A stretch of 64,000 nucleotides of DNA from JANRJY01 sp033763735 (GTDB taxonomy: Bacteria > Bacteroidota > Bacteroidia > Cytophagales > UBA9547), in assembly GCA_033763735.1 (NCBI GenBank), contig JANRJY010000020.1, forward strand, positions 13,569-77,568, written 5' to 3'. The position numbers and the translations under genes are program-made. This document shows, one piece after another, positions 7,645 to 17,519 of this stretch. The notes under the pieces are model-generated. The model searched no databases and was not told the DNA's origin. It worked only from the letters and a program-made list of their open reading frames with translations. Each line of letters starts with the position of its first letter. The stretch's first letter is position 1.

Positions 7645-9381
7645 TTATTGAATCAACTGACTAATCAAACTCACACTGAAAATGCTTAGCAAAAACCAAC
7701 CGCAAACCCCTTCCAATATTGCCAAATATCGAGCTAATCCTTTTGCCTGAACTTCGCCATAACCTAATGTAATAAAGGCATTTAAACTTAGTGCCAATGC
7801 ATTAAGTGCTCGAATAAATATTCCCCACAAGACAAATAAAACCAATGAAGTACCTAACCAAATATTCAATTTGAATTTTTCCAAGGATGACATTAATTCC
7901 CAATTTTTAGGATGGTATTGTATTTTTTCGAATATGGTTTTTTTAAATCGCTGTTTTACTCTAAATATGGATAACATAATTGAACTAGTAAAAGATAGTA
8001 ATTTTGGCAATCCTCTTTTACTTTTTAATATTTCCGATTCAAATGATGTAACATAATTTGGAACAGTCATTTCTTTCTTTTCCGACTTAAGTAAACGAAT
8101 TAATTTTTTTAAAAAATTGGCGATATTTTTCATTTGCAAATTGTCCTTGTGACTTGGAAATATGAAATAAATAATTGCAAACAAAAGCAAAACGTAGATT
8201 GAATAAACAATTGACTTTACATAATTGGTAGCATAATCACAAAAAAAACGCAAAAATTGATTCATTTTGATATCAACCAATTTATTGAAAGTAGGATAAA
8301 TTTTATATTCATAAATCAATCTCTTGGTTTCGAAATCTTTAACAAAAACATAACATGCATTATATGACTCATTATCCAATTGTTCTCTGTATAGTGATAA
8401 AAATTTTGAAAGCCTTGATCGCATGGCTCTGTATGCATTTTCGCTGGAAACATATTGCCCAAAAGTGTCATACATTTTTTCTGAGCCGGCACTATCAAAA
8501 TGAGCTCTCATATTTTCACCAAACTGATTCCATGGTATTAAGGTATTTTGAATAGGAAAGTGCGAATGTCCCGGATTGAACCAATCAAATCGATTGTTTA
8601 CAACTTCCAATCCTTGCTTACAATGCACATCCATTTGCACGGCACCTTCGAAAATATTGTTTTTAATTCCTACAAAAATATTTTCCATATTAAATCCAAT
8701 GGCTGCTTTATCGTGTGTTCCATAAAAGTGATTGCCATTCAATGAAAAATATCCGTTTACAATTCCAGAGCCATTGGCTACCATTAATTCAAAGCTATAA
8801 TTATTGTTTTTTGGAATAAATTTGCAGCTATTAAAACTGAACTGAACCGGAATAACATTTTCAATAAATTTATTGGAGCCTGTAAAAGTGCAAAGTTCAA
8901 ACTCTATCTGCGAAAACTTGGAATTCCATATTTCAATACCTTCATCAAAAATACAGTTTTCAAAAACCATCGTTATATAAGGATTACTGAAACCTTGTAA
9001 TGTTAATTTTCTTTTAAATGAAATATTGTTAAAAAGCAGGAATAAGTTTTTGTCATTTTGAAATGTTGTACTTCTGATTACGCTACAATTCCTTAATTCT
9101 ATAGACTTATTTATTATCATTAAAGGATTTCTTTTATGATTTTGCAAAAATGTACCAAAATATTTTGCATCTGAAGTATCAGCCACTAAATCAATATTTT
9201 CGATAACAATAGTGTTATTATTAGAATTATTGATTTTTGAAAATAAGCTATTTAACGTCATTCGTTTTTTATCAAATGAGCTGCCAAAACTTACAAAAAT
9301 TACAAAAAATACTACAAACTGAAAGAATCTTAAATGGCACATATTAAGCATTGAACTAAGTAAAATAATGGCAGATTTCAA
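7645..9381 (-). CDS. Beta-helix sensor fused to a two-TM potassium-channel pore
   Basis: A 578-aa protein. A hydrophobic N-terminus (residues 12-35) acts as signal or anchor. Residues 60-270 are rich in short F-x-N-C-x-F/N-N-x-F strands typical of right-handed beta-helix or pentapeptide-like folds (E-N-C-I-F, L-C-T-F-T, N-S-C-K-F). After a linker comes a membrane helix (about 376-397), a basic cytoplasmic stretch (400-500), then a pore module: helix (about 508-530), re-entrant loop with selectivity filter T-L-G-Y-G-E (about 536-541) and a final helix (554-576). Known: T-x-G-Y-G filters select K+ in Ion_trans_2 channels. Inference: an envelope-exposed beta-helix domain gates or localises the channel. 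Internal methionines at 11 and 14 are alternative starts. Confidence 0.75.
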   Translation of the reverse strand: MKSAIILLSSMLNMCHLRFFQFVVFFVIFVSFGSSFDKKRMTLNSLFSKINNSNNNTIVIENIDLVADTSDAKYFGTFLQNHKRNPLMIINKSIELRNCSVIRSTTFQNDKNLFLLFNNISFKRKLTLQGFSNPYITMVFENCIFDEGIEIWNSKFSQIEFELCTFTGSNKFIENVIPVQFSFNSCKFIPKNNNYSFELMVANGSGIVNGYFSLNGNHFYGTHDKAAIGFNMENIFVGIKNNIFEGAVQMDVHCKQGLEVVNNRFDWFNPGHSHFPIQNTLIPWNQFGENMRAHFDSAGSEKMYDTFGQYVSSENAYRAMRSRLSKFLSLYREQLDNESYNACYVFVKDFETKRLIYEYKIYPTFNKLVDIKMNQFLRFFCDYATNYVKSIVYSIYVLLLFAIIYFIFPSHKDNLQMKNIANFLKKLIRLLKSEKKEMTVPNYVTSFESEILKSKRGLPKLLSFTSSIMLSIFRVKQRFKKTIFEKIQYHPKNWELMSSLEKFKLNIWLGTSLVLFVLWGIFIRALNALALSLNAFITLGYGEVQAKGLARYLAILEGVCGWFLLSIFSVSLISQLIQ

Positions 9382-9445
9382 AATTTGAAAATCAATAGAT
9401 GCATAATTGATACAAGTAAATCATAAATTTATTCGAAATTTTATT

Positions 9446-9453
9446 TAAATTTG
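9446..9453 (+). promoter_or_regulatory. Candidate Bacteroidota -7 box TAAATTTG
   Basis: This octamer matches the phylum's TAnnTTTG -7 consensus and lies 34 bp before the preferred ATG (9488) of the sugar dehydrogenase gene. No clear TTG -33 element is seen at the expected spacing, so this is tentative. Confidence 0.3.
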
Positions 9454-9487
9454 ATTTTATTTATTACATCTAATAATTTTGAAAAGC

Positions 9488-11791
9488 ATGAAAACTATCC
9501 GGTTATTTTTTAATTATATATTTCAAGTTTTCTTTTTTTTATTGGCTATAGATAATATTGGAGCTACGCTCCCAAATGGATTCATTGAAACCCGAATTGC
9601 ACAAAACCTAAACCCAACCGACATTGAATTTTCACCTGATGGCAGATTGTTTCTTTGTGATAAAAGTGGCATTGTTACAATTTACAAAAATGGCAATTGG
9701 CTTTCAAAACCATTTTTAAGTATAACTGGAATTGTAGATGATGGGAATGAACGTGGACTTCAATCCATAGCATTCGACCCTAATTTTACAGTTAATGGTT
9801 ATGTTTATGTATATTATACACATCAGGGTACAACCAACAATGGTACTCCCATAAATACTAATAGCTACAACAGAGTAAATAGATATACAGCTTTGAATGA
9901 CACAGCCATTATGGCATCGCAAACTTCAATTATTGGGTTTAATTATTTGTCAAATGCCGGAAATCACAATGGTGGGGGAATGGTTTTTGGCGCTGATGGC
10001 AAACTTTATATTGCCACCGGTGAAAATGCCAATACTTCAAATTCTCAAAGTAGTGCTACTTTATTAGGTAAAATTGTGAGAATCAATCCTGATGGCACGA
10101 TTCCAACTGACAATCCATATTATAATACGTTTACAGGCATAAATAGAGCTATTTATAATTTGGGACTTCGTAATCCTTTCAAAATGGCAATCCAACCTAG
10201 CACAGGAACTATTTTTGTTAATGATGTGGGACAAAGCAGCTGGGAAGAAATCAACAGGGTAGTTGCAAACAAAAATTTTGGTTGGCCGGGAATTGAAGGG
10301 GTAAGAGTTGCTCAAACCATGCCTGCCAATTATTCCGATCCCGTATTCGCTTATGACCATAGCCAAGGTTGCAGTATCACTGCCGGCACTTTTTATAATC
10401 CGCCAGTTGCACAATTTCCAAGTTCATTTACTGGCAAGTACCTTTATGCCGACTATTGCAACAGCTACATTCGAATATTAGATCACATTGCGGGCACAGT
10501 TTCAGGATTTATCACCGGTATTAATAGGCCTTTAGATGTGGCCATTGACAATCAAGGCTCCTTGTTTTACATTGCTCGTGCAGGATTAGGTGGAGGTAGC
10601 AATACCGACAATACATCCTCTAGCAATGGTGAAATATGGAAAGTACAATACACCGGTAACGGAAATGTAGGATTTGCGGTTCAACCAGTTGGCTATTCGG
10701 TGCCTAATGGCACTTCTGTAACATTTGCAGCAAGTGCAAATGGCAATCAACCTATTTATTATCAATGGTATCGTAATAATGTATCAATTGCTGGTGCAAA
10801 TAGTAATTTATATACGATTACAACCACTTCACTTTCTGATAATGGTGCTCAGTTTAAAGTTGTAATTAATAACTTGTTCAGCACGCTTACAAGTAACATA
10901 GCAGTACTAACAATTAATCCAAATACATTACCGGAACCAATAATTATTGCTCCAGGTACGACCACTTCGTTTGTAGGAGGTCAAAATATATCTTTTAGTG
11001 GCTTTGCTACTGATGTTGAAGATGGTACACTTTCAGGCAGTGCATTTAGTTGGCGGATAGATTTGCACCATGACACTCATACACATCCCGCTCTTGATCC
11101 TTCACCAGGTAGTAAAAGTGGTACATATATTTTCCCAAACATTGGCGAAACATCAGATAATATTTGGTTAAGAATATATTTAAAAGTTACTGACCAACTA
11201 GGTGCTTCAAAAGAAATCTATCGTGATATTTTTCCTCAAAAAGTGGATGTAAAATTAAAAAGTAATATCGCAGGAATTCAATTATTTTTAGATGGTGCCA
11301 CAGTTATAACGCCATTTAAATTTACAAATGTCATTGGAATGCAGCGAGAAATTAAAGCCCAAACTTTAGTAAATGTATCAAACAAAAATTATTCATTCAC
11401 TGGCTGGACACATGGAGGTTCAGCAACTCAATTGATCTATCCTCTTGCATCAGATACTTCATTTACAGCAAATTATATAGAAATTGTTTCGGTAAATACT
11501 CCTGTGGGAATCAACACCACTTCAGGTTTAAATACTTTAACTTCCATTAATATACAGTACATTTCAGATGAAGACTTATGGCATCCTAACCCAAGCAATT
11601 CGGGCATTTTTACAATTATTAATTTACACGAACAAATTGAGATTTTAAGAATAAGTACGATTCAAGGAAAAGAAATTCCTATTTCTTATAAAAATAATCA
11701 AATTGATATTCATGAATATCCGAAAGGAATCTATATAGTTGATTATTTATCAGGGCATAAAAAATATCAATCCCGAATTATTTATCGCTAA
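9488..11791 (+). CDS. Secreted PQQ-type (GSDH) sugar dehydrogenase with Ig-like domain and T9SS tail
   Basis: A 767-aa exported protein. After the signal peptide (to about residue 27) comes a six-bladed beta-propeller of the soluble glucose/sorbosone dehydrogenase family (about 30-390). It is recognisable from D-I-E-F-S-P-D-G-R-L-F, G-L-Q-S-I-A-F-D-P-N-F, N-H-N-G-G-G-M-V-F-G-x-D-G-K-L-Y, G-L-R-N-P-F and N-F-G-W-P. An Ig-like domain (about 395-470), further beta-sandwich modules and a T9SS type A sorting domain (about 690-767, H-P-N-P-S-N-S-G) follow. Known: family members oxidise sugars with PQQ and Ca2+. The frame opens 9 bp earlier with TTG, but the ATG at 9488 directly precedes the basic n-region and is preferred. 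Confidence 0.88.
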   Translation: MKTIRLFFNYIFQVFFFLLAIDNIGATLPNGFIETRIAQNLNPTDIEFSPDGRLFLCDKSGIVTIYKNGNWLSKPFLSITGIVDDGNERGLQSIAFDPNFTVNGYVYVYYTHQGTTNNGTPINTNSYNRVNRYTALNDTAIMASQTSIIGFNYLSNAGNHNGGGMVFGADGKLYIATGENANTSNSQSSATLLGKIVRINPDGTIPTDNPYYNTFTGINRAIYNLGLRNPFKMAIQPSTGTIFVNDVGQSSWEEINRVVANKNFGWPGIEGVRVAQTMPANYSDPVFAYDHSQGCSITAGTFYNPPVAQFPSSFTGKYLYADYCNSYIRILDHIAGTVSGFITGINRPLDVAIDNQGSLFYIARAGLGGGSNTDNTSSSNGEIWKVQYTGNGNVGFAVQPVGYSVPNGTSVTFAASANGNQPIYYQWYRNNVSIAGANSNLYTITTTSLSDNGAQFKVVINNLFSTLTSNIAVLTINPNTLPEPIIIAPGTTTSFVGGQNISFSGFATDVEDGTLSGSAFSWRIDLHHDTHTHPALDPSPGSKSGTYIFPNIGETSDNIWLRIYLKVTDQLGASKEIYRDIFPQKVDVKLKSNIAGIQLFLDGATVITPFKFTNVIGMQREIKAQTLVNVSNKNYSFTGWTHGGSATQLIYPLASDTSFTANYIEIVSVNTPVGINTTSGLNTLTSINIQYISDEDLWHPNPSNSGIFTIINLHEQIEILRISTIQGKEIPISYKNNQIDIHEYPKGIYIVDYLSGHKKYQSRIIYR

Positions 11792-11795
11792 TTGA

Positions 11796-12413
11796 TTATC
11801 GATGCGATACGGTAAAAGCTATATCTCTACCTTGCTTTTGTATAATGGCGAGGTTGATCCAACATAGAGCAAATTGTTCAAGTAGCCCCACTTTATCAAG
11901 TCCTCCAAAGTGATACACTTTGCCGAATCCTATATCGTGAGCAAGTTGTGAAGCAATAGTATTAGCTTTTTCACTATCTCCGGCAGTAAACATATCTATA
12001 CCTTTGCCGTTGTAAATTGGATTGAGCATATTTTCAAAGCCAGTGGAATTGAAGCATTTGACCACATCCAACGTATTGACATTTGCCAAAATAGCTTGAG
12101 TGGTATTGGCATAATCTGTAAGTTTTGCCATAATACCGTTCATGGTGTCAATTATTACTTTGCCCGAAACGTCACCTAAAGATTTGGCTGTTTCTGCTGC
12201 AGCAACTGCCGGAACCGAAATAATTATCACTTCAGAAACGGATACCGCTTGTCGAATAGAAGCTGCTTTTATGGATGTCGAATAATTTAACAATTCTTTT
12301 CCTTTGAAGGTATTTAGTTCGCGCACCCCTAAAGTAATGGAATGACCAGCATCTGCCAATCGCTTCGCAAGTGCACCACCTACATTTCCGGTACCAATAA
12401 TTGCTATTTTCAT
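11796..12413 (-). CDS. NADPH-dependent F420-reductase-like oxidoreductase (COG2085)
   Basis: A 205-aa single-domain Rossmann protein beginning M-K-I-A-I-I-G-T-G-N-V-G-G-A-L-A, the dinucleotide fingerprint. A T-L-G-V-R-E segment near residue 32 suggests NADP preference through its arginine. Later signatures are the S-V-P-A-V-A-A motif and V-K-C-F-N-S-T-G near residue 120. Known: this family includes F420:NADP oxidoreductases, but Bacteroidota generally lack F420, so the true substrate is unclear; ferric reductase-like or ketone-reductase activity is possible. It converges on the sugar dehydrogenase gene with a 4-bp gap and has its own promoter region shared divergently with the next gene. Confidence 0.8.
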   Translation of the reverse strand: MKIAIIGTGNVGGALAKRLADAGHSITLGVRELNTFKGKELLNYSTSIKAASIRQAVSVSEVIIISVPAVAAAETAKSLGDVSGKVIIDTMNGIMAKLTDYANTTQAILANVNTLDVVKCFNSTGFENMLNPIYNGKGIDMFTAGDSEKANTIASQLAHDIGFGKVYHFGGLDKVGLLEQFALCWINLAIIQKQGRDIAFTVSHR

Positions 12414-12500
12414 GATTTTACTATTTTATTATATTTATTTTACTAATATTGCACAAACTAAAAACTTAATACTTTTATTTTAAATAAACACAAACTTATC

Positions 12501-15197
12501 ATGAATCTAAGAATATTCATTTGGACTAATTTATTGTTATTTTCTTTCTTAACAAATGCTCAAGACGGAGAACCTCCAAAATTAAATTCATTTCAATTTT
12601 TGACAGATACTATTATACCTGGGCAAAAATTCTACGCCAAAGTAAATATTACAGATGATATTTCAGGATTAGATACAAATAATTTTTCAATGTATCTTAG
12701 TAAAAAGGCATATTGCAATGACTGTAATTACAATCAGATAAGAATAGATAAAATTGAAAAAATTAATGGAAATGACTTTACAATTAGCGGTATAGGTTTG
12801 GCTATACAAAAAGGAGATTACTATGCGAATACGCGCTTATGCGACAACGCTTCTAATTGTTATTATCCCAATGGAAATATTAATGAAACAATTTATTTGA
12901 AATCAAACATTGATTGTGTAAATACTGGTTGTGGTTATAATGGCAATCCAACTAATATCCCAGATAGCTTACTTCCAAAAATAGTTTCTATTAAACATGT
13001 TAAAACTTTTGCCAATCCATTAGATACGCTTTCAATTATAGTGGAACCAAATAAAAAACTGATATCTCAAAACTTCAACACCGGTTGGATTGCAGCTGTT
13101 TTAAGAAGCCCTTCGGGTTATGCACAAATCAACTCAGAAAGTAATTTATTTGAAATTCAATCAGACAGTGGCAAGTACTTGCTCACCTTTGCAATTCCTG
13201 ATTTGGCAGAATGGGGCAACTGGTCAATTGATTATTTAATGTTAGGAGATACTAATTCATATCATAAATATTACAACACTGATGAATTATTGACAATTTC
13301 GGGATATGATGTCAACAAATTTGTTGTTGGCAAAACGTACACCTTAAGTACCTCTGGCACATCATTTACCACCGATTCAGTAACAAACACATTGCTTTTG
13401 GATGTTAAGACGGATATCCCCAATTGCAATATATGGGTAAATGACTCTTGGATTATTGTCGATAAGTATTTAATAGTTGGTTCAAATAATTTAACAACCA
13501 CCTCAATTTTAATTTCTTGTGATGAAGATAACTTTGTAGGTCAAAGAAAAGGAACAATAATTTTGAATGGAAAGGGATTAAATAAGGAAATTGAAATTAT
13601 CCAAAACGCAAGCAGAATATTTAGCTTACAATCCAAAGATTTATATTTATATAGTAATGCCAGTACAAATTCAATTTTTTCATTATCAGACAAGGATGTT
13701 AACATTACAAACACGTACAATTGGATTAATGTCGTTCCTAAAGTTGGAAATAACTTTTCAGTTGATGGAATAGGTTATTTTAATATTATTGTTTCACAAA
13801 ATATAGATTCTCTACCAAGAATTGCTGTACTTACGGCAACTTCCGGAAATCTTATAAGGTTTTTAACCATAACTCAGGCAGGAATATCAATAACTAATCC
13901 TAATGCTTTCTTTTATATTTCACTAAAAGACACAACGATAAATAATGATTCAACATTTATTGTAAATTATATTGCCGGAAGTGAAACCATACATATACAG
14001 AATTCATTTAATTGGATAAGTATAAACTATTTGGATTCAAGTAATAATGTTGGATTTTCTCAAAAATTATTATCAATTAAAGTAGAATCAAATAATGATT
14101 CATTAACAAGAATAGCAACATTAACGGTATCTTCTGGTAATCTAATTGATTTTATCACGATTACACAAATCGGAAGTGGTCAGTCAATTCCTATAAATGA
14201 TTATTTAATTGTATCAAATAACTTTTATAGTTTGAATAATGACAGAGATACAATATCAGTTTATGTACAAAGTAGCCAAGCTTTTACTTTTAACAATTCT
14301 TATAATTGGATTACAATTAATGCTCAAACTACAATATCAGGCAATAATATCATTCCTGTTATTATTGAACAAAACCCAGATTCAACATTAAGACAAGCAA
14401 TCATTACAGTAAATTCTGGAAATTTAAGTCGTACAATTACAATTATTCAATCTAGCCAATATGTTTCCTTGCCAATCGATACAATAAGTTCACCAAATCC
14501 TATTATCATAACCATAACAGGAAGTAATACTATTCCAGGAGTTGGACAAAATCCTGCAGATACTATTACATCACTACCAATTCCACCTAATTCAAACATA
14601 AATCTGTTAGCCTTAGCAAAAAATTCAGCATATGTGACCTCTATAATTGGAATTAAACTTGATACTGTAATTAATGGTTCCAAACCTGTGCTTTATTGGC
14701 AACAAGTGCCTAGTTGGAAGGGATATTGTATAGAAATATCAACGGATTCCGTTTTTTCAACAACTGCAATATTAATCAGTGTATGTGGTTTACGAGTAAA
14801 TGACTATACCATCCAAAATGGCGTACTGAAAAGTGGAAGGCAAGAAGCTACTTTATCCGATGGAACAAAATATTATTATAGAATTTCAGGTTTATTGGAA
14901 GATGGTTCTCAATCTGCATGGACTAAAGCCGGTTCATTTGTTTACAAATCCTCAGAAACTGATATTAATGAGGCAGTTATTAACTCAAATATTGTTATTT
15001 TCCCAAATCCATCATCTGGCAAATTCACTATTAAAGGTTTAAATGAAAATTCGCCAATCAAAATCTTAAATGTGAATGGAGGAATCATTTATTCGGGGAA
15101 CACAAATGATGATATAGAAATAACCCAAAAAGGATTATATTTTATTACAATATCTACAAGCAACGGCAATAAAATATTTAAGCTAGCAATTCAATAA
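12501..15197 (+). CDS. Secreted multi-BACON surface protein with T9SS sorting domain
   Basis: An 898-aa exported protein. The signal peptide ends near N-A-Q (residue 21). Residues 22-250 form two beta-rich modules with cysteine pairs (C-N-D-C, D-C-V-N-T-G-C-G). About four BACON-like domains follow (roughly 270-370, 372-460, 465-560, 562-652), each with a Y-N-W-I/F-N-W-I strand and a closing I-T-I-x-Q strand. A fibronectin-III-like domain (about 730-815) precedes a type A T9SS tail (F-P-N-P-S-S-G-K, about 832-898). Known: BACON domains are associated with carbohydrate or mucin binding. No catalytic module is visible. Together with the giant gene at 54060 it suggests extensive use of BACON modules by this organism. 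Confidence 0.85.
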   Translation: MNLRIFIWTNLLLFSFLTNAQDGEPPKLNSFQFLTDTIIPGQKFYAKVNITDDISGLDTNNFSMYLSKKAYCNDCNYNQIRIDKIEKINGNDFTISGIGLAIQKGDYYANTRLCDNASNCYYPNGNINETIYLKSNIDCVNTGCGYNGNPTNIPDSLLPKIVSIKHVKTFANPLDTLSIIVEPNKKLISQNFNTGWIAAVLRSPSGYAQINSESNLFEIQSDSGKYLLTFAIPDLAEWGNWSIDYLMLGDTNSYHKYYNTDELLTISGYDVNKFVVGKTYTLSTSGTSFTTDSVTNTLLLDVKTDIPNCNIWVNDSWIIVDKYLIVGSNNLTTTSILISCDEDNFVGQRKGTIILNGKGLNKEIEIIQNASRIFSLQSKDLYLYSNASTNSIFSLSDKDVNITNTYNWINVVPKVGNNFSVDGIGYFNIIVSQNIDSLPRIAVLTATSGNLIRFLTITQAGISITNPNAFFYISLKDTTINNDSTFIVNYIAGSETIHIQNSFNWISINYLDSSNNVGFSQKLLSIKVESNNDSLTRIATLTVSSGNLIDFITITQIGSGQSIPINDYLIVSNNFYSLNNDRDTISVYVQSSQAFTFNNSYNWITINAQTTISGNNIIPVIIEQNPDSTLRQAIITVNSGNLSRTITIIQSSQYVSLPIDTISSPNPIIITITGSNTIPGVGQNPADTITSLPIPPNSNINLLALAKNSAYVTSIIGIKLDTVINGSKPVLYWQQVPSWKGYCIEISTDSVFSTTAILISVCGLRVNDYTIQNGVLKSGRQEATLSDGTKYYYRISGLLEDGSQSAWTKAGSFVYKSSETDINEAVINSNIVIFPNPSSGKFTIKGLNENSPIKILNVNGGIIYSGNTNDDIEITQKGLYFITISTSNGNKIFKLAIQ

Positions 15198-15222
15198 GCA
15201 ATAAATACACATAATGATGTGA

Positions 15223-16575
15223 TTAAAATATCAACTTAATCAAATCATTAAATATTGCATACACCATAAGGAATAGCAACAATGACATTCCTATTTGTTG
15301 CGCAACTTCCATAAAACGGTCCGAAGGTTTTCTGCGGGTTACAATTTCGTAAAGTAAAAACATTACATGCCCGCCATCCAAAGCCGGTATTGGTAATAAG
15401 TTCATGAATGCCAATACCATTGATAATAAACCGGTTAGATTCCAAAAGCGAATCCAGTCCCAAGTGCCACCAAACTCTTTTGCTATACCTATGGGTCCAC
15501 TCAATGACTTGCTTACATCAATATCGCCACTAAACATTTTGCGAAATGCTTTCACTTGCACAACCACAATTGTAAATGCTTTCACTGTTCCTTTACCAAT
15601 TGATTCAACAAATGAAAAACGCTCTGTTTCTTCCTTTAAGGTAGTTTCAGCATGAAAGCCAAGTTTTCCTTCCGAATTAACATTTGCTTTTAGAAATACA
15701 ATTTGGTTATTTCTGTCAACTTTTAATGTGACTATTTTGTTGGTTTTCAATTTGAGTGTTTGCTGCAATTCGTGAAAAAATGCAATAGGAACAGAATCGA
15801 TACCCACTATCTTGTCTCCTTTTTTGAGTCCTGCTTTGGCTGCACCTGAGCCTGGAACTACTTCGCCTACAAAAAATGGAAATATGGGTTCTACAAATGC
15901 ATTCTGGCGCTTTTTGTCTGATATTTTATCAATAAAATTGGCGGGAATATTTATTTTAAGGATTTGCCCGTCACGGTTTACGGTATAATAACTACCATTT
16001 TCAAGCAATACATCCGCTGAAAACAGTTCGTTGAATTTGTCGAATTTTTGCCCGTTTACATCAATAATAACATCACCTGTTTTAAGACCAATTTCTTTAG
16101 CGAGGTCATTGGCTACAATACCATACTTGGCTTCTTTAACTGAAAGGTATTTTTCACCAATAAAATAAGTAAGGCAAATAAAAATAACCACACCGGTAAT
16201 CACATTCATAGTAACCCCACCTATCATAATTATCAATCGTTGCCATGCAGTTTTGGAGCGAAACTCCCAAGGTTTTGGTTCCGATTTTAGGAATTCCTTA
16301 TCCATGGATTCGTCAATCATACCATCAATTTTGACATAACCCCCTAATGGAAACCAACCTATTCCGTATTCAGTATCGCCTTTTTTGAATTTGAACAGTG
16401 AAAATTTGAGCAAATTCTGATTTGGAAACAGAAAATCGAAAAACAAATAAAACTTATCTACTTTGGTTTTGAACCACTTAGCAGGTAAAAAGTGCCCAAG
16501 CTCGTGCAGGGTTACTAAAATTGACAATCCCAGAATAAGCTGGGCCGCCATAATGAGGCCGTCCATATAAAACAA
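15223..16575 (-). CDS. rseP: RseP-type site-2 intramembrane metalloprotease
   Basis: A 450-aa M50 protease. The zinc site H-E-L-G-H is at residues 24-28 in the first membrane helix. The second metal-ligand motif, P-I-P-A-L-D-G-G-H, is near residue 395 in a late helix. Between them are two PDZ-like domains (about 140-210 and 225-300, with G-D-V-I-I-D-V-N-G and G-D-K-I-V-G-I-D). Known: RseP cuts transmembrane anchors such as anti-sigma factors during envelope stress. It converges with the BACON gene upstream and is transcribed away from the peroxiredoxin. Methionines at 1, 4 and 9 are all possible starts. Confidence 0.93.
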   Translation of the reverse strand: MFYMDGLIMAAQLILGLSILVTLHELGHFLPAKWFKTKVDKFYLFFDFLFPNQNLLKFSLFKFKKGDTEYGIGWFPLGGYVKIDGMIDESMDKEFLKSEPKPWEFRSKTAWQRLIIMIGGVTMNVITGVVIFICLTYFIGEKYLSVKEAKYGIVANDLAKEIGLKTGDVIIDVNGQKFDKFNELFSADVLLENGSYYTVNRDGQILKINIPANFIDKISDKKRQNAFVEPIFPFFVGEVVPGSGAAKAGLKKGDKIVGIDSVPIAFFHELQQTLKLKTNKIVTLKVDRNNQIVFLKANVNSEGKLGFHAETTLKEETERFSFVESIGKGTVKAFTIVVVQVKAFRKMFSGDIDVSKSLSGPIGIAKEFGGTWDWIRFWNLTGLLSMVLAFMNLLPIPALDGGHVMFLLYEIVTRRKPSDRFMEVAQQIGMSLLLFLMVYAIFNDLIKLIF

Positions 16576-16742
16576 TTAAGCTGCAAATGTAACACAAAAC
16601 AAAAGTCATTTACAAAAATGACCCGCATTGTTGAATATAAAGTAGATTTGAATGTTACTTCAATTAATTATAATTTCAAAGGTTTGATTAATTTTCAGAA
16701 TAATATTTTAATTAATTGTTAATTATTGAACTATTATAAAAT

Positions 16743-16750
16743 TATATTTG
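16743..16750 (+). promoter_or_regulatory. Candidate -7 box TATATTTG upstream of peroxiredoxin
   Basis: The octamer matches TAnnTTTG and lies 49 bp before the peroxiredoxin ATG in a very AT-rich divergent region. TTG triplets occur 14 and 24 bp upstream rather than at the ideal spacing of about 19, so the assignment is tentative. Confidence 0.3.
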
Positions 16751-16798
16751 TATAATTATTAGTTTTGCAAATCATTTAACTTAAACAATAAAATTATT

Positions 16799-17434
16799 AT
16801 GGGACTCAGATTAGGGGACATTGCTCCCGATTTTACAGCAGAAACTACCGAAGGAACCATTAGCTTTCATCAATGGCTTGGAGATAAATGGGGTGTTTTC
16901 TTTTCGCACCCCGCAGACTATACACCTGTATGTACCACCGAACTTGGTGCTGTATCCAAACTAAGAAGTGAGTTTGAAAAGAGAAATGTAAAAGTGCTGG
17001 CACTTTCGGTTGATGGCTTGGAATCGCACAAAGGCTGGATAGGGGATATAAATGAAACGCAAGGAACACAAGTGAACTTTCCAATAATAGCAGATCCGGA
17101 TTTCCGAATTGCCAACTTGTATGATATGGTTCACCCAAATTCAAGCGAAAAAGCAACTGTGCGTTCAGTGTTTGTAATAGGTGCAGATAAAAAAATAAAA
17201 CTCATTATTACATATCCGGCATCTACAGGCAGAAATTTTGACGAATTGCTTCGTGTAATTGACTCTTTACAATTGACAGCCAACTATAGTGTAGCTACTC
17301 CTGCCAATTGGAAACATGGTGAAGATGTTGTTGTCGTTCCGGCTATTAAAACGGAAGATGCTATTATCAAATTTCCAAAAGGTGTAAAAGTAGTAAAACC
17401 GTATTTGCGACTTACTCCTCAGCCGAATTTATAA
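16799..17434 (+). CDS. 1-Cys peroxiredoxin (Prx6 family)
   Basis: A 211-aa cytoplasmic antioxidant enzyme. The peroxidatic cysteine lies in H-P-A-D-Y-T-P-V-C-T-T-E (C45). The Prx6 features are a long C-terminal dimerisation arm and the motifs R-S-V-F-V-I-G and Y-P-A-S-T-G-R-N-F-D-E. No second resolving cysteine is present in the sequence, consistent with the 1-Cys mechanism. Known: it reduces H2O2 and alkyl hydroperoxides. Length matches the family (about 210-220). It is monocistronic and followed by a good terminator candidate at 17462-17511. Confidence 0.95.
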   Translation: MGLRLGDIAPDFTAETTEGTISFHQWLGDKWGVFFSHPADYTPVCTTELGAVSKLRSEFEKRNVKVLALSVDGLESHKGWIGDINETQGTQVNFPIIADPDFRIANLYDMVHPNSSEKATVRSVFVIGADKKIKLIITYPASTGRNFDELLRVIDSLQLTANYSVATPANWKHGEDVVVVPAIKTEDAIIKFPKGVKVVKPYLRLTPQPNL

Positions 17435-17461
17435 TTAAAACGTGCACAAGTGCTAGGTACT

Positions 17462-17511
17462 AAGTGTTCATGTGTTCGCGTTTTGGCGCGGGTTCATGGG
17501 CACTTTTTTTT
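17462..17511 (+). terminator. Rho-independent terminator candidate after peroxiredoxin
   Basis: An imperfect hairpin with A-A-G-T-G pairing to C-A-C-T-T, CATG with CATG and CGCG with CGCG, bridged by G-U wobble pairs, with a TTTTG loop. It is followed directly by an eight-T run (17504-17511). Its ascending arm is built from the same GTGCTAxGTxxTAAGTGTT words as the gene-trailing repeats seen elsewhere in the window. Confidence 0.6.
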
Positions 17512-17519
17512 GTTGAAAT

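Noticed and set aside
9479..9487. TTG start upstream of the sugar dehydrogenase ATG, and likewise TTG starts at 18460, 32994 and 43941
   Set aside because: In each case a downstream in-frame ATG fits the family start or signal peptide better, or sits next to the previous stop codon.
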